Below, one piece after another: positions 1 through 9,173 of a stretch of DNA of 64,000 nt (the first letter of the stretch is position 1; the number at the start of each line of letters is the position of its first letter). The position numbers were made by a program, and so were the translations under genes. Below the pieces are notes generated by a model. That model searched no databases and had not been told where the DNA came from. It saw nothing but the letters and a program-made list of their open reading frames with translations. Source of the DNA: Vibrio barjaei. Its GTDB lineage: Bacteria; Pseudomonadota; Gammaproteobacteria; Enterobacterales; Vibrionaceae. The stretch lies in assembly GCF_001639065.2 (NCBI RefSeq), contig NZ_LQXO02000009.1:1-64000 (forward strand), given 5' to 3'.

Positions 1-1015
1 TTAACCCGCCGGAGCTTTCACCGCCGATTAACGAGTCGTCAGCCTCCATTTGGGCACTGATGTGCTTAAAGCCTACGGGAACCTCAAAGCTTTTTTCACC
101 ATAACTCTGTGCGATTTTGTCGAGTAGGTGAGTTGTGGCGATGTTACGCACTACTGAGCCTTTCCAGCCTTTGTATTCTAGAAGGTAGTAATAAAGCAGC
201 ATCAAGACTTCATTGGGGTGAATGAAGTTGCCTTTCTCGTCAATAATCCCTAAGCGATCAGCGTCGCCATCAGTACCAATACCAATATCGTATCCTTCTG
301 CTGCCACTAAGTGTTTTAAGCGATATAGGGTTGCGGCGCTAGGGGATGGCATAAGCCCACCGAAATCAGGGTTCTTCCCATCGTTAATCACATCGACATC
401 ACAGCGACCATTAATCAGTACAGTTTGTAGTGCATTTTTGGCTACGCCAAACATAGGGTCGATCAACACGCGTAGATTGGCTTTTTTAATGGACTCAATA
501 TCAATAAGCTCAATGATTGAATCGACAAACTCGTTCATAGGGTTTATTTCGATGATCTGTTGCTTGTCCACGGCGTGCTCGAAGTCGACAGATTTTACCT
601 CCGTAGCAGTTAAGGTCGCGATTTGAGACTCTATCTTTTCTGTAATCACTTCATCGGCATCGCGACCACCTTCAATAAACACTTTAATGCCGTTGTAATC
701 AGCAGGGTTGTGAGATGCGGTGATGCAAGCCGAGTAAGCGCAGTTCATGCTCTTGGCTTTAAACATAACGATGGGCGTTGGTACAAATTTATTGATAAAG
801 TGCACTGGAATTTTGTTCGCGGCTAGTACTTCGGCAAACCAGCGGCCTGCTTTGTCCGATAAAAAACGTCGGTCATAGCCGATGATAAATCCTCGTTCTG
901 CGACGTTTTCATCATTGATGATGTTAGCCAGCGCTTGCGCTACCAGTTTGACGTTATCACGAGTGAACTCTTCACCAATAAAAGCGCGCCACCCACCTGT
1001 TCCAAATTTGATCAT
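1..1015 (-). CDS. Phosphoglucomutase/phosphomannomutase-family sugar phosphomutase (C-terminus cut by window edge)
   Basis: The alpha-D-phosphohexomutase family interconverts sugar 1- and 6-phosphates through a phosphoserine. The protein begins MIKFGTGGWRAF. It shows the active-site serine loop TASHNP (near residue 100), the metal loop DGDADR (near residue 245) and the sugar-binding segment GGESSGG at the window edge. About 338 residues are visible of a usual 450-500. The ATG at 1015 follows an AAGGAG ribosome site. It is the last visible gene of the chitobiose operon, directly after the phosphorylase that makes GlcNAc-1-P. Conversion of GlcNAc-1-P to GlcNAc-6-P is therefore the likely job. 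That substrate is inferred from context; the family assignment is firm. Confidence 0.9.
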   Translation of the reverse strand, partial: MIKFGTGGWRAFIGEEFTRDNVKLVAQALANIINDENVAERGFIIGYDRRFLSDKAGRWFAEVLAANKIPVHFINKFVPTPIVMFKAKSMNCAYSACITASHNPADYNGIKVFIEGGRDADEVITEKIESQIATLTATEVKSVDFEHAVDKQQIIEINPMNEFVDSIIELIDIESIKKANLRVLIDPMFGVAKNALQTVLINGRCDVDVINDGKNPDFGGLMPSPSAATLYRLKHLVAAEGYDIGIGTDGDADRLGIIDEKGNFIHPNEVLMLLYYYLLEYKGWKGSVVRNIATTHLLDKIAQSYGEKSFEVPVGFKHISAQMEADDSLIGGESSGGL

Positions 1016-1032
1016 ACATTGCTCCTTGAGAA

Positions 1033-1048
1033 GAGCCCCGTAGGGCTC
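1033..1048 (-). other. Intercistronic hairpin between chbP and the phosphomutase gene
   Basis: A perfect 6-bp inverted repeat (GAGCCC / GGGCTC, 4-nt loop) lies in the 60-nt gap, just upstream of the AAGGAG ribosome site of the next gene. No T-run follows, so it is not a standard terminator. It may stabilise or process the operon mRNA. Confidence 0.4.
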
Positions 1049-1075
1049 ATTATTATGGTCAACTCAGGCTGTTGA

Positions 1076-3481
1076 TTAGCCGAGAACAACGTTGACTTGG
1101 TTAACGCTACCCGTAGGTTGCGCAGGAATAGCACCTTCAATGTCGTCACCGTTTAAGGTGATACTTGTGACGCCTTTGCTGACATGGTTGGGGTTGGTAA
1201 CTTTGATATGGTAAGTCGCGCCTTGCCATTCACGAGTAACTTCAAACTCTGGCCAGCTTGTTGGAATGCACGGGTCAACGACAAGACCATCAAAGCTTAA
1301 GCGAACCCCAAGGATGTAGTTAGTCGCGGCAAAGTAAGCCCATCCTGAGGTACCTGTTAACCATGGATGATTGGCGCGGCCATGATCTTGATGGTCGCGC
1401 CCCATGATAAATTGCACATAGGAGTACGGCTCGGTAACACGAGTTTCAATCATGTCATTCTGGTTATACGGATTTAGAGCGTCATAGAACTTCATCGCTT
1501 GATCACCGCGCCCTAACTTGGCTTCGGCGACCCAAGCCCATGGATTCGGGTGAGAGAATATTGCCCCGTTTTCTTTTACCCCTTGGTAAACCCGAGTGAC
1601 GAAGCCAATATCGTCGTTAGGAGTGGCGAAAGATGGTGCGTTGAGGTGTAAGCCGTAATCGGAATAGAGGTATTCATCGACCGCATCCATAGCTTTCTTA
1701 CCGCGATCTTCGGAGACCGCACCTGACACTACCGCCCAAGTGTTTGATTCTAAATGAACCTTGCCTTCGGTCTGTTCGTTGGTTCCGACTTTATCGCCAT
1801 TTTTGGTAATACCACGGATGTACCAGCCACCTTCCTCATCCCAAAGGTGAGTCTCACAGGCATCTTGAACTTTTTTCGCCATCTGTCCATAGTGCGCCAC
1901 ATCGTCAAGTTGTCCCAATTTACGAGCTAAGTCGACAAACTCTTGTAGCGCCCAGTAGTGAAGGAACGCCACCATGGAAGATTCTCCTCCGCCTAAGTTG
2001 AGGCAGTCGTTCCAGTCAGCACGCAGACCTTTTGCAATACCAGTAGCACCAACATGTTTGTCTGTGAAATCAAGCGCTGCTTTCATATGCTCATACACAG
2101 TGGCATCACCACCATCTGCGTAAGGTATGACTTCATTGAAGAAATCCATCTCGCCAGTTTCCATCACATAGCGGCAGATAGTTGGCACTAACCATAGGTG
2201 GTCATCAGAACAGGTATCCGCGATACCGTGGATCTTATCTTCATCGCTAGGGGTTGGTACTACCGTCGGGGATTTAGAAGGTTTAACGTCCGCTTTCTCT
2301 GGATCGAACCAATCAGGATCGAACAGGTGCAAACCATAACCAGCCTTAACTTGGCCACGAAGCAGATCGACAATGCGTTTTTTAGTCATTTCAGGAGCAG
2401 AGTGAGGGACGGCCATGGCATCTTGGGCCGTATCTCGGTATCCCAAGCCAGTGCGACCTCCCACCTCGATAAATGAAGCAAAGCGAGACCAAACCACACA
2501 GGTTTCAGCTTGGTACAGAGTCCAAGTATTCAACATGGTATCTAAGCCTTCATTCGGAGAGCTGACTTGGAATTTCGCGCAGCGTGTCTCCCAGTGAGCT
2601 TTGATGGCCTCAAAGGCACTATCCACTTCAGATAGGTTTTGATATTTAGCGCGAAGTCTGGCCCCGTTGCCCTTGCCAATACCTAGAATGTAAGCGAATC
2701 GAACCTCTTCTCCTGGCTGAATAGTGAATTGCTTATGCAGCGAGCCGCAATGGTTATAACAGGTTTGCGTATGATTTGAACAACGTCCTTGTTCAACGGC
2801 AATAGGGTTCGATTCATCTCGGTAAGCACCAAGAAAATTGTCTCTTTGACCATCGTAGCTATCGGGATCAAAGGTTGATGCTAGGTAGTAGAAGCCTTCA
2901 AAATCGTTGGTGTTGTAGAACAAGTCATACTCGATCACACCATCGCTATAATTGGTGCCTGCTGAGTAAAGTGACATCTGGTGGTTTTGGTTATCAGAGG
3001 CGATATGACTGAATGAGAACTCAACAAAAGAAAAGGCACTGATAGTGCGAGGCTTATTGCTGGTATTACGAATGACAACATCCCAAACCTCAGCATCCTC
3101 ACCCTTAGGAACAAACAAGGTTTTGGTTGCTTCAATGCCCGCATAGTCACACTTAAATTTCGAGTATGAAAGACCGTGACGAACCTCATATTGAGCCTCG
3201 TCGAGGCTCTTTGCTACAGGCTGCCAAGAGATAGACCAGTAGTCTCCGGTTTCATCATCGCGTAAGTACACATAGTGCCCTGGGCGGTCAAAGCTTGCAT
3301 TTGGTCTGAATTTGGTGACTCGATTGTACTCTGGTGAGTTGTAGAACGAGTAGCCACCGGCATTATGAGAAATCACCGTACAGAATTTTTCAGTACCAAG
3401 GTAATTGGTCCATGGCGCAGGAGCATCGGGACGAGTGATGACGTATTCACGATTCTCGTTGTCAAAGTAGCCGTATTGCAT
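1076..3481 (-). CDS. chbP: N,N'-diacetylchitobiose phosphorylase (GH94)
   Basis: This cytoplasmic enzyme cleaves (GlcNAc)2 with phosphate to GlcNAc-1-P plus GlcNAc, saving one ATP per disaccharide. The 801-residue protein begins MQYGYFDNENREYVITRPD and closely matches the characterised Vibrio chitobiose phosphorylases as I remember them, including length. The general acid should be the first Asp of the RADWNDC motif near residue 490. The GH94 beta-sandwich N-domain (to about residue 270) and the (alpha/alpha)6 barrel with HPNPWAWVAEA and RANHPWLTGTSGWAY are intact. The start has a good AAGGA site. It sits 21 nt after the GH20 gene in one operon. Confidence is high. Confidence 0.96.
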   Translation of the reverse strand: MQYGYFDNENREYVITRPDAPAPWTNYLGTEKFCTVISHNAGGYSFYNSPEYNRVTKFRPNASFDRPGHYVYLRDDETGDYWSISWQPVAKSLDEAQYEVRHGLSYSKFKCDYAGIEATKTLFVPKGEDAEVWDVVIRNTSNKPRTISAFSFVEFSFSHIASDNQNHQMSLYSAGTNYSDGVIEYDLFYNTNDFEGFYYLASTFDPDSYDGQRDNFLGAYRDESNPIAVEQGRCSNHTQTCYNHCGSLHKQFTIQPGEEVRFAYILGIGKGNGARLRAKYQNLSEVDSAFEAIKAHWETRCAKFQVSSPNEGLDTMLNTWTLYQAETCVVWSRFASFIEVGGRTGLGYRDTAQDAMAVPHSAPEMTKKRIVDLLRGQVKAGYGLHLFDPDWFDPEKADVKPSKSPTVVPTPSDEDKIHGIADTCSDDHLWLVPTICRYVMETGEMDFFNEVIPYADGGDATVYEHMKAALDFTDKHVGATGIAKGLRADWNDCLNLGGGESSMVAFLHYWALQEFVDLARKLGQLDDVAHYGQMAKKVQDACETHLWDEEGGWYIRGITKNGDKVGTNEQTEGKVHLESNTWAVVSGAVSEDRGKKAMDAVDEYLYSDYGLHLNAPSFATPNDDIGFVTRVYQGVKENGAIFSHPNPWAWVAEAKLGRGDQAMKFYDALNPYNQNDMIETRVTEPYSYVQFIMGRDHQDHGRANHPWLTGTSGWAYFAATNYILGVRLSFDGLVVDPCIPTSWPEFEVTREWQGATYHIKVTNPNHVSKGVTSITLNGDDIEGAIPAQPTGSVNQVNVVLG

Positions 3482-3502
3482 GTCTATATCCTTATGGGGA
3501 AA

Positions 3503-5473
3503 TTAAATTTTATCGTTGTTATTGTTGTTCGTCTGGTGATGCGCGTTTTCAGGTTCCTCGGTATGAGTCCAAGGATCTCGATAATGAACACCTTGGCGTT
3601 GCAATAAGCTAAGGTGAGCTTTCAGCCTGGCTAAAAAGGCGCTGTAGTTTTTTCGACTCTCTAGACCCCAAGCGGTCTCTGCTAGAGCGAGTAGTCGGGG
3701 GAATATCATGTAATCTAGGCGTTGCTGGTGGCTGACTATTTCAGTCCACAGCGCAGCTTGCATCCCTAGTATTCGCTTTTTGATTGGGTCATTGGAGCTC
3801 AGCTCAGAGAGAGGTTCATATAGGTAGGCTTGCTCCAGTGTGATGACGTTTGCCCAATCAACACCAGGCTCTGTTGGGCAGTGATCTTGTGCCATATCTA
3901 GATAGGTGGTTTGACCCGGCTGCAGTACGACGTCATAGCCGAGTTTGGCGCAGTTAATGGCAGCTTCTTCACTTAGCCACGAGTATATGACGGTGTCTTT
4001 GCTGACTTTGTGTCCAAAGTGTGCCTCTTCCCAACCCAGCATGCGTTTACCCAGAGACTTCAGTTTGTCTTCGGCGTAACGAAGTAAATGACCTTGCAGC
4101 TCTTTAGAACTACTGTAGCCGTGAGTTTCCATTAAAGCTTGGCAACTTGGGCTTTTCTCCCAAACACCCACTGGCACTTCATCTGCACCAATATGAACGT
4201 AAGGAGCAGGGAATAGCTCGCTAGTCTCTTCTAAGACGATATCAAGGAAGCGATACGTGCCATCAATACCTGGCGACAGCGTATTGTCGTTGTAATGTTG
4301 GACACTGCGGTAGATAGAGCGGTCATCAGGATCAACCAGCATATGTGGTAATGACTTGATGGCGGCACGGCAGTGACCTGGAATATCGATTTCTGGAATC
4401 ACTTGGATGCCGCGTTGTGCTGCAAATGCGATGACGTCCTTAATATCTTCTTGGCTATAGAATCCGCCATAACGCTGATTGATATGATGGAACTGAGCCT
4501 CAAGGGTTTCATTTGGGCCTCGCCAAGCGCCAATCTCAGTGAGCTCAGGTAGCGCTTTTATCTCAACACGCCATCCTTCATCATCCGTTAAATGCCAATG
4601 GAAGGTATTCAATTTATAATGAGCAAACAGGTTGATAAGACGTTTGATGTCTTCAACCGATTGGAAGCTACGCGCACTGTCTATCATCATTCCACGATAA
4701 GCAAAACGAGGCTTATCATGAATTTGGCAGAAAGGAATGTAGAGAGTATGGCGCGCCGCATCAAAATCCATCAATTGAATTAAGGTCGCAGCACCATAGA
4801 TAAAGCCTGACTGACTGGTTGACTCGATGACCACACCGTTATCATTGACGATCAGTTTATATTCTTCAGTATCCAGCACTGGTGAGTGCCTAAAATGAAT
4901 ATCTTGCTGACCAATGGACTTGGATTCGATACTGAACAAGCGAGTTATTTCTTCGGCTAACCAATTGGCAGCAGATTGAAACTCTGTATTGTCGACGGTT
5001 ATCTGACTATAACGAGTTAGCTCATAGACACCACTATTAAAGTTCGCTGACATCGGCTCTGGAATGAGCTTATGTCTTGCTGTTTTGACGCTGGGTACTT
5101 CGGATGGTTGGTCGATCGCTTCTTTCAACACAATCGGTGACACAGATACGGTGCACTGCGTACCGGAATCTGTGGTCAGGTACGCTTCTTTTATACCATC
5201 AGAGAGCAGTTTGAATGGCGATGTAGCAATAGCAAACTCTACGTAGCAATGGTTGTTGGCATAAAGTGGCGTGCTGTTTATCGATAAAGTGCATAGGCTG
5301 CCTACTTGCGTCAGCGTTCCATGAGATAAACTGGCTTGCTCAATATGTCTGTCGAAAGCAAAATTGAGTTGCCAGTTAGCCACACTTTTTTCAGAAAGGT
5401 TATGCAGTGTTAGCCCAAAACGGCTGCCTTTGGGTAAGATTTCAATCACTGCTAGGTCGATACGAAAGTCCAT
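3503..5473 (-). CDS. Beta-N-acetylhexosaminidase (GH20)
   Basis: GH20 enzymes remove terminal GlcNAc from chitooligosaccharides by substrate-assisted catalysis. The 656-residue protein has an N-terminal beta-sandwich domain (about 1-140), a GH20b-like domain (about 140-250) and the catalytic TIM barrel. The barrel includes HWHLTDDEGWR (near residue 300) and the catalytic pair in HIGADEVPVG (near residue 432). There is no signal peptide, so it should act in the cytoplasm on imported oligosaccharides or aryl-like GlcNAc glycosides. The ATG at 5473 follows GAGGT. The C-terminal tail is His/Asn rich and ends in a run of Asn, which looks dispensable. It corresponds in position to the VC0613-type hexosaminidase of V. 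cholerae. Confidence 0.93.
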   Translation of the reverse strand: MDFRIDLAVIEILPKGSRFGLTLHNLSEKSVANWQLNFAFDRHIEQASLSHGTLTQVGSLCTLSINSTPLYANNHCYVEFAIATSPFKLLSDGIKEAYLTTDSGTQCTVSVSPIVLKEAIDQPSEVPSVKTARHKLIPEPMSANFNSGVYELTRYSQITVDNTEFQSAANWLAEEITRLFSIESKSIGQQDIHFRHSPVLDTEEYKLIVNDNGVVIESTSQSGFIYGAATLIQLMDFDAARHTLYIPFCQIHDKPRFAYRGMMIDSARSFQSVEDIKRLINLFAHYKLNTFHWHLTDDEGWRVEIKALPELTEIGAWRGPNETLEAQFHHINQRYGGFYSQEDIKDVIAFAAQRGIQVIPEIDIPGHCRAAIKSLPHMLVDPDDRSIYRSVQHYNDNTLSPGIDGTYRFLDIVLEETSELFPAPYVHIGADEVPVGVWEKSPSCQALMETHGYSSSKELQGHLLRYAEDKLKSLGKRMLGWEEAHFGHKVSKDTVIYSWLSEEAAINCAKLGYDVVLQPGQTTYLDMAQDHCPTEPGVDWANVITLEQAYLYEPLSELSSNDPIKKRILGMQAALWTEIVSHQQRLDYMIFPRLLALAETAWGLESRKNYSAFLARLKAHLSLLQRQGVHYRDPWTHTEEPENAHHQTNNNNNDKI

Positions 5474-5482
5474 AGATATACC

Positions 5483-6361
5483 TCAATCGTAAAGATTGTG
5501 ACTTGGCTGTCCTGCCATCATCAACGCACCGTCCATTGCATCTCCTTTCGGAGACACTATCCAACGTTGCGCTGCTGGCGATAACCACTCAAAAATACGT
5601 TCGGCAATACTGCCCATTAAACAGATGTTTTCTGCCCCGCGTTGATGCAAAGTGGTAAGAAACATCTCAATATCACCGGCGGTTTGCATCAGTAGTTTTT
5701 TTGCAAGAGGATCATTGAGGTAGGCATACTCAAAAATCTGCGGTGAAAACTGACCGTAATCTCTAGGTAGAGCGGTCTTTGACCATTCAACAATATTGTC
5801 GATGTCGTTGTTAAAATGCGTCATCACGATGTCGGCCAAAGGAGATGAATCCAAAATTCCGTCTTGAATAAGCAGCACATCTTGAATCAACCTTAACCCC
5901 ATGATGGCACCGCCTCCTTGATCAGAAATCGGAAATTCGCGCCCACCAACGACGTGCTGCGTTGTACCTGAAATAAACAGTCCAACAGAGCCAGTACCCG
6001 CTATCATGATGGCGCCATCTTTGCCTTTATGAGCGCCTAAGCATGCACCGTAGCCGTCGGTATTTAGAGTGATGCTGGCAAATGGATGTGGGGTCGATAG
6101 AAAAGCGAGGTAACTGGCTTTATGCTCTGCGCCTGCTAGTGCTAGACCCACATCGACTTGGTTTAAGTAGGAGTTATCCAAACCACCTTGTGTCAGCGCA
6201 ATGGAGATCGCTTCGATGATTGAATCTAAAGCGACCTTGGCACCTAACATGATGTTGGCGCTACCACTTTTTCCTTCGCCGATGATCGTGCCGTTTTTGT
6301 CCAGAACTCTGGCGCGACATGAGGTGCCGCCACCGTCGATCCCTGCGATGAATCTAGCCAT
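5483..6361 (-). CDS. gspK: N-acetylglucosamine kinase (BadF/BadG/BcrA/BcrD ATPase family)
   Basis: It phosphorylates GlcNAc, and possibly glucosamine, released in the cytoplasm from chitobiose. The protein shows the actin-like ATPase phosphate-1 loop GIDGGGTSCRARV at the N-terminus, phosphate-2 region AGTGSVGLFISG (near residue 120) and a GGREFPISDQGGGA segment typical of GlcNAc kinases. I chose the ATG at 6361 (292 aa): an AGGTGAG site lies just upstream, and the GTG at 6370 falls inside that site. The gene overlaps the end of the GH9 gene by 8 nt, implying translational coupling. Function is inferred from family plus operon; the match to the Vibrio glucosamine-specific kinase GspK is from memory. 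Confidence 0.88.
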   Translation of the reverse strand: MARFIAGIDGGGTSCRARVLDKNGTIIGEGKSGSANIMLGAKVALDSIIEAISIALTQGGLDNSYLNQVDVGLALAGAEHKASYLAFLSTPHPFASITLNTDGYGACLGAHKGKDGAIMIAGTGSVGLFISGTTQHVVGGREFPISDQGGGAIMGLRLIQDVLLIQDGILDSSPLADIVMTHFNNDIDNIVEWSKTALPRDYGQFSPQIFEYAYLNDPLAKKLLMQTAGDIEMFLTTLHQRGAENICLMGSIAERIFEWLSPAAQRWIVSPKGDAMDGALMMAGQPSHNLYD

Positions 6362-8075
6362 GGTGCTCACCTCGGCTATCGTTATGTTTTAATGCCACCG
6401 CTAACAGGTACCATGCAGCGTGAGGTATCCACTGCTCACCCCAACGCCAGTTTTGCAGCATGTCGTCCTTTTGATTTTTGGGGTTAAATGCAATATCTCG
6501 TTCATCGTCAAAGCCGCCAGTAATGCCGTTACAGATACCCCCAGCGGCATTGAAGAATCCAAGCTTTGGTAGATAGTCGGGGTTATTAAAACCGTAACCG
6601 TCTAACATACACATGTCATAGGGGTTCAACCCTAAGATCCAGTCCAGACAGTGTATAGCATAGCTCTCTAGCTGTTGCTTTAATGAACTGTCAGAGACAA
6701 CGTCCTTGGCAATAAAGGCCATGGATGCGAGAGAGGCAATACGGGCATTTTCACCTTGCCACCAATAGCCAGACTCGTTGTTATGTGGAATGAAAAAGGC
6801 AGAGCGTTTTGGCTCATCAACGCCTTTTACATACTGTCTTGGGTAGCTAAAGGGGTTAAATACTTCAGCGGTTACGGTCAGTTCAAATTGACAGGCTTGT
6901 GTGACTAACTGCATGAAACGTTGCTGACGTTCTAGGTTAGCCTCAATAGCAAGATATTCTGCTAATGCAATGACAGGTAATCCAGCTTCAGCAGCGTGGT
7001 AAAACGGGCGAGAACCGTCACAATCACTAGACCAGAAGAAATCGTAGTTGTCGTCGGCCTTAGCCCGCAAGGCTAATGAGTCCGCCCAGATTCTCGCTTG
7101 ATCTAAATAAAGGTCTTCACCGCTCGCTTTATAAAGCTCGACCGTCGCCAGCAGTGCACAGTACTCATCAATGATATTAGCAATACCGTCGTTGAGATAT
7201 TGCGTATTATGTTCTTGTAAGTGCCAATAGCCTTTTTGGGCTAGCTCAATAAAATTCGCGGCTTGGGAAGAGGTGGCCGACTCAGATTGACTCGCTTTGG
7301 CAAGAGCGGCAATAGCGATGCCAGCACCTTGTCGAAAACCAGCTTGATAGTCTTGTTTCTTGTGACCTAATTGAGTCTCGTAGGCACAGATATCGCGCTG
7401 TTCGACATCTTTGCTCCACTTATCAAACACGGTCATGTAAAAGTAACCGTCACTATGTTGCATGCGAGCAAGAAACTCGGCGCCGTAAAGCGCTTCCTCT
7501 TGTAAACGTGCACGCACAAAATTTGGGGCGTCTTGTTGTGCGTACAGAAGATCGTCCGCTTTCAGCATATTCCAAACCACCATTGGGGTTTGCTGTGGAT
7601 TGAGGTAATTGGCGTAGGAAAGGTGGCTTAGATATTTACTGACATCTCCAGAAGCATCATACCAACCACCGTGCACATCGGCGGTTTCATCGCTGCCGAT
7701 AATACGCGCTTGCCTATCGTGTTCATCGAATTGTCCACCGCAGCGTTGAGATTTGAAATAATGAATGACATCAGAAAAACTGCGCGTTAATAGGTTATGT
7801 TCTTCAATAACAAAATCATGAGAGCGAACGGACTGGTAGCGAAGGTAGTAACGTCCCGCTTGCTGATACTGACTGAAGTCGATAGTAAAAAACACCCCAC
7901 AATGCCAGTTGTCGACAGACTGTCCGCCTTCGAGTGTGAGCTCTAGAACGGTGTTTTCAGAATACGTATCAACTAAATATGCAGTTGTCACTTGTTGATG
8001 TGGATCAGTACACATCAACACTGCGCGTTTCGCATTGTTTACCTGATAGCCAATATGATTAGTGAGCAATTGCAT
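6354..8075 (-). CDS. Glycoside hydrolase family 9 protein, probable exo-beta-D-glucosaminidase
   Basis: The reading frame is open to 8204, but that extension overlaps the preceding ATPase gene. The ATG at 8075, preceded by AGGTGA, gives a 573-residue protein that starts with the GH9 N-terminal Ig-like domain (LLTNHIGYQ). The catalytic domain begins near residue 95. Its GGWYDASGD motif is the counterpart of the GH9 catalytic-base motif DAGD, with one inserted residue. The C-terminal NESGYWWQGENAR segment probably holds the acid Glu. Although GH9 is mainly a cellulase family, marine Vibrionaceae members in chitin operons act on chitosan oligosaccharides. No signal peptide is seen, so it should be cytoplasmic. 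Substrate is inferred from context. Confidence 0.85.
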   Translation of the reverse strand: MQLLTNHIGYQVNNAKRAVLMCTDPHQQVTTAYLVDTYSENTVLELTLEGGQSVDNWHCGVFFTIDFSQYQQAGRYYLRYQSVRSHDFVIEEHNLLTRSFSDVIHYFKSQRCGGQFDEHDRQARIIGSDETADVHGGWYDASGDVSKYLSHLSYANYLNPQQTPMVVWNMLKADDLLYAQQDAPNFVRARLQEEALYGAEFLARMQHSDGYFYMTVFDKWSKDVEQRDICAYETQLGHKKQDYQAGFRQGAGIAIAALAKASQSESATSSQAANFIELAQKGYWHLQEHNTQYLNDGIANIIDEYCALLATVELYKASGEDLYLDQARIWADSLALRAKADDNYDFFWSSDCDGSRPFYHAAEAGLPVIALAEYLAIEANLERQQRFMQLVTQACQFELTVTAEVFNPFSYPRQYVKGVDEPKRSAFFIPHNNESGYWWQGENARIASLASMAFIAKDVVSDSSLKQQLESYAIHCLDWILGLNPYDMCMLDGYGFNNPDYLPKLGFFNAAGGICNGITGGFDDERDIAFNPKNQKDDMLQNWRWGEQWIPHAAWYLLAVALKHNDSRGEHHG

Positions 8076-8128
8076 CGTTTTTTCATTCACCTGTCGAGAA
8101 GAAGCGCTCCCATTACAGGAGCGTTTAA

Positions 8129-9121
8129 TTAGTTTTCGTAGAGATAACAACGTACAAAATGGTTGTCGGCGAGTTTGGTCACTGGCGGCAAGGCTTCCGT
8201 ACATTTACTGGTTGCGTGTTTGCATCGACCTGCAAATGGGCAGCCAACGGAGGCTGGTGTCCAGAGTGGAATCTCGCCTTTATTACCTTCCAACTTCTCA
8301 TGGATAGATTTCTTCGGATCCGGTACCGCAGAAACAAGAAGTTGAGTGTATGGATGCTGGGGGTTTGCGATGACCTCATCGGTATCACCCCATTCCACCA
8401 TATGGCCGACATACATCACCGAAATATCTTCTGCGATATAGCGAGCGGTTGCGATATCGTGAGTGATGTAAAGCAATGACATTTGTTTCTCAAACTTCAT
8501 CTCTTCCATCAGGTTGAGAACGCCAGCGCGAATCGAGACATCGAGCATAGAGGTGGGCTCATCAGCCAGTACCACTTCTGCGCCAACCGCAATATTTCTC
8601 GCTAAATTGACACGCTGTCTTTGACCACCAGAAAGCTGGTGAGGGTACTTGGCAGCGGTTTCTTTAGGTGGAATCAAGCCCACTTGTTCGAGCAGATCGT
8701 ACACACGCTCTTCTAGCTCTTTTTTATTGCTTTTCGACACCTTGTTATGGATCAGCAGTGGACGCGCAATATGATGAAAGATCGTGTGTGTAGGGTTTAA
8801 TGAACCAAACGGATCTTGCCATACCATCTGTACGCCTTCGCGGTATTTCATCAATTCGCTGCGCGCTTTGATCTCTTGAATATCACGGCCGCGATATTTA
8901 ATTTCACCACCACTTGGGGCATACATTTTGGCGATCATTTTTGCCGTTGTTGATTTGCCAGAACCTGACTCTCCAACCACCGCAAGACCGCGACTTTTGT
9001 ACATTTTGAATGAGACGTCATTGATAGCACGCATCATTGGTTGTTTTAGCGTATTACTGTTTATTGCGAAATCTTTGACAACATTTTTGCCTTCAATCAG
9101 CAGTTCACCATAGTTGCTCAT
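8129..9121 (-). CDS. Chitooligosaccharide ABC transporter ATP-binding protein (Opp/Dpp family, second ATPase)
   Basis: This is one of two nucleotide-binding subunits of the (GlcNAc)2 importer. The 330-residue protein has Walker A GESGSGKST (near residue 50), signature LSGGQRQRVNLARN, Walker B VVLADEPTSMLD and switch His in YITHD. A C-terminal oligopeptide-transporter extension carries Cys residues (CPFAGRCKHATSKC) that in DppF/OppF relatives bind an iron-sulfur cluster or metal. Start ATG follows GGAGAA. It lies 52 nt after the partner ATPase gene. Dpp-type transporters often carry peptides, but placement among chitobiose enzymes points to chitin disaccharide. Confidence 0.92.
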   Translation of the reverse strand: MSNYGELLIEGKNVVKDFAINSNTLKQPMMRAINDVSFKMYKSRGLAVVGESGSGKSTTAKMIAKMYAPSGGEIKYRGRDIQEIKARSELMKYREGVQMVWQDPFGSLNPTHTIFHHIARPLLIHNKVSKSNKKELEERVYDLLEQVGLIPPKETAAKYPHQLSGGQRQRVNLARNIAVGAEVVLADEPTSMLDVSIRAGVLNLMEEMKFEKQMSLLYITHDIATARYIAEDISVMYVGHMVEWGDTDEVIANPQHPYTQLLVSAVPDPKKSIHEKLEGNKGEIPLWTPASVGCPFAGRCKHATSKCTEALPPVTKLADNHFVRCYLYEN

Positions 9122-9173
9122 AATGTTTCTCCAGAAATTCCTTGTATAACTTGCTCAGTTCGTTGCTGGTTGC

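Noticed and set aside
222..626. 134-residue open frame on the plus strand
   Set aside because: Antisense to the phosphomutase gene, whose motifs are clear.
8076..8204. Longer GH9 start overlapping the ATPase gene
   Set aside because: It would overlap the upstream coding region by 76 nt and add a sequence unlike GH9 proteins; ATG 8075 has AGGTGA.
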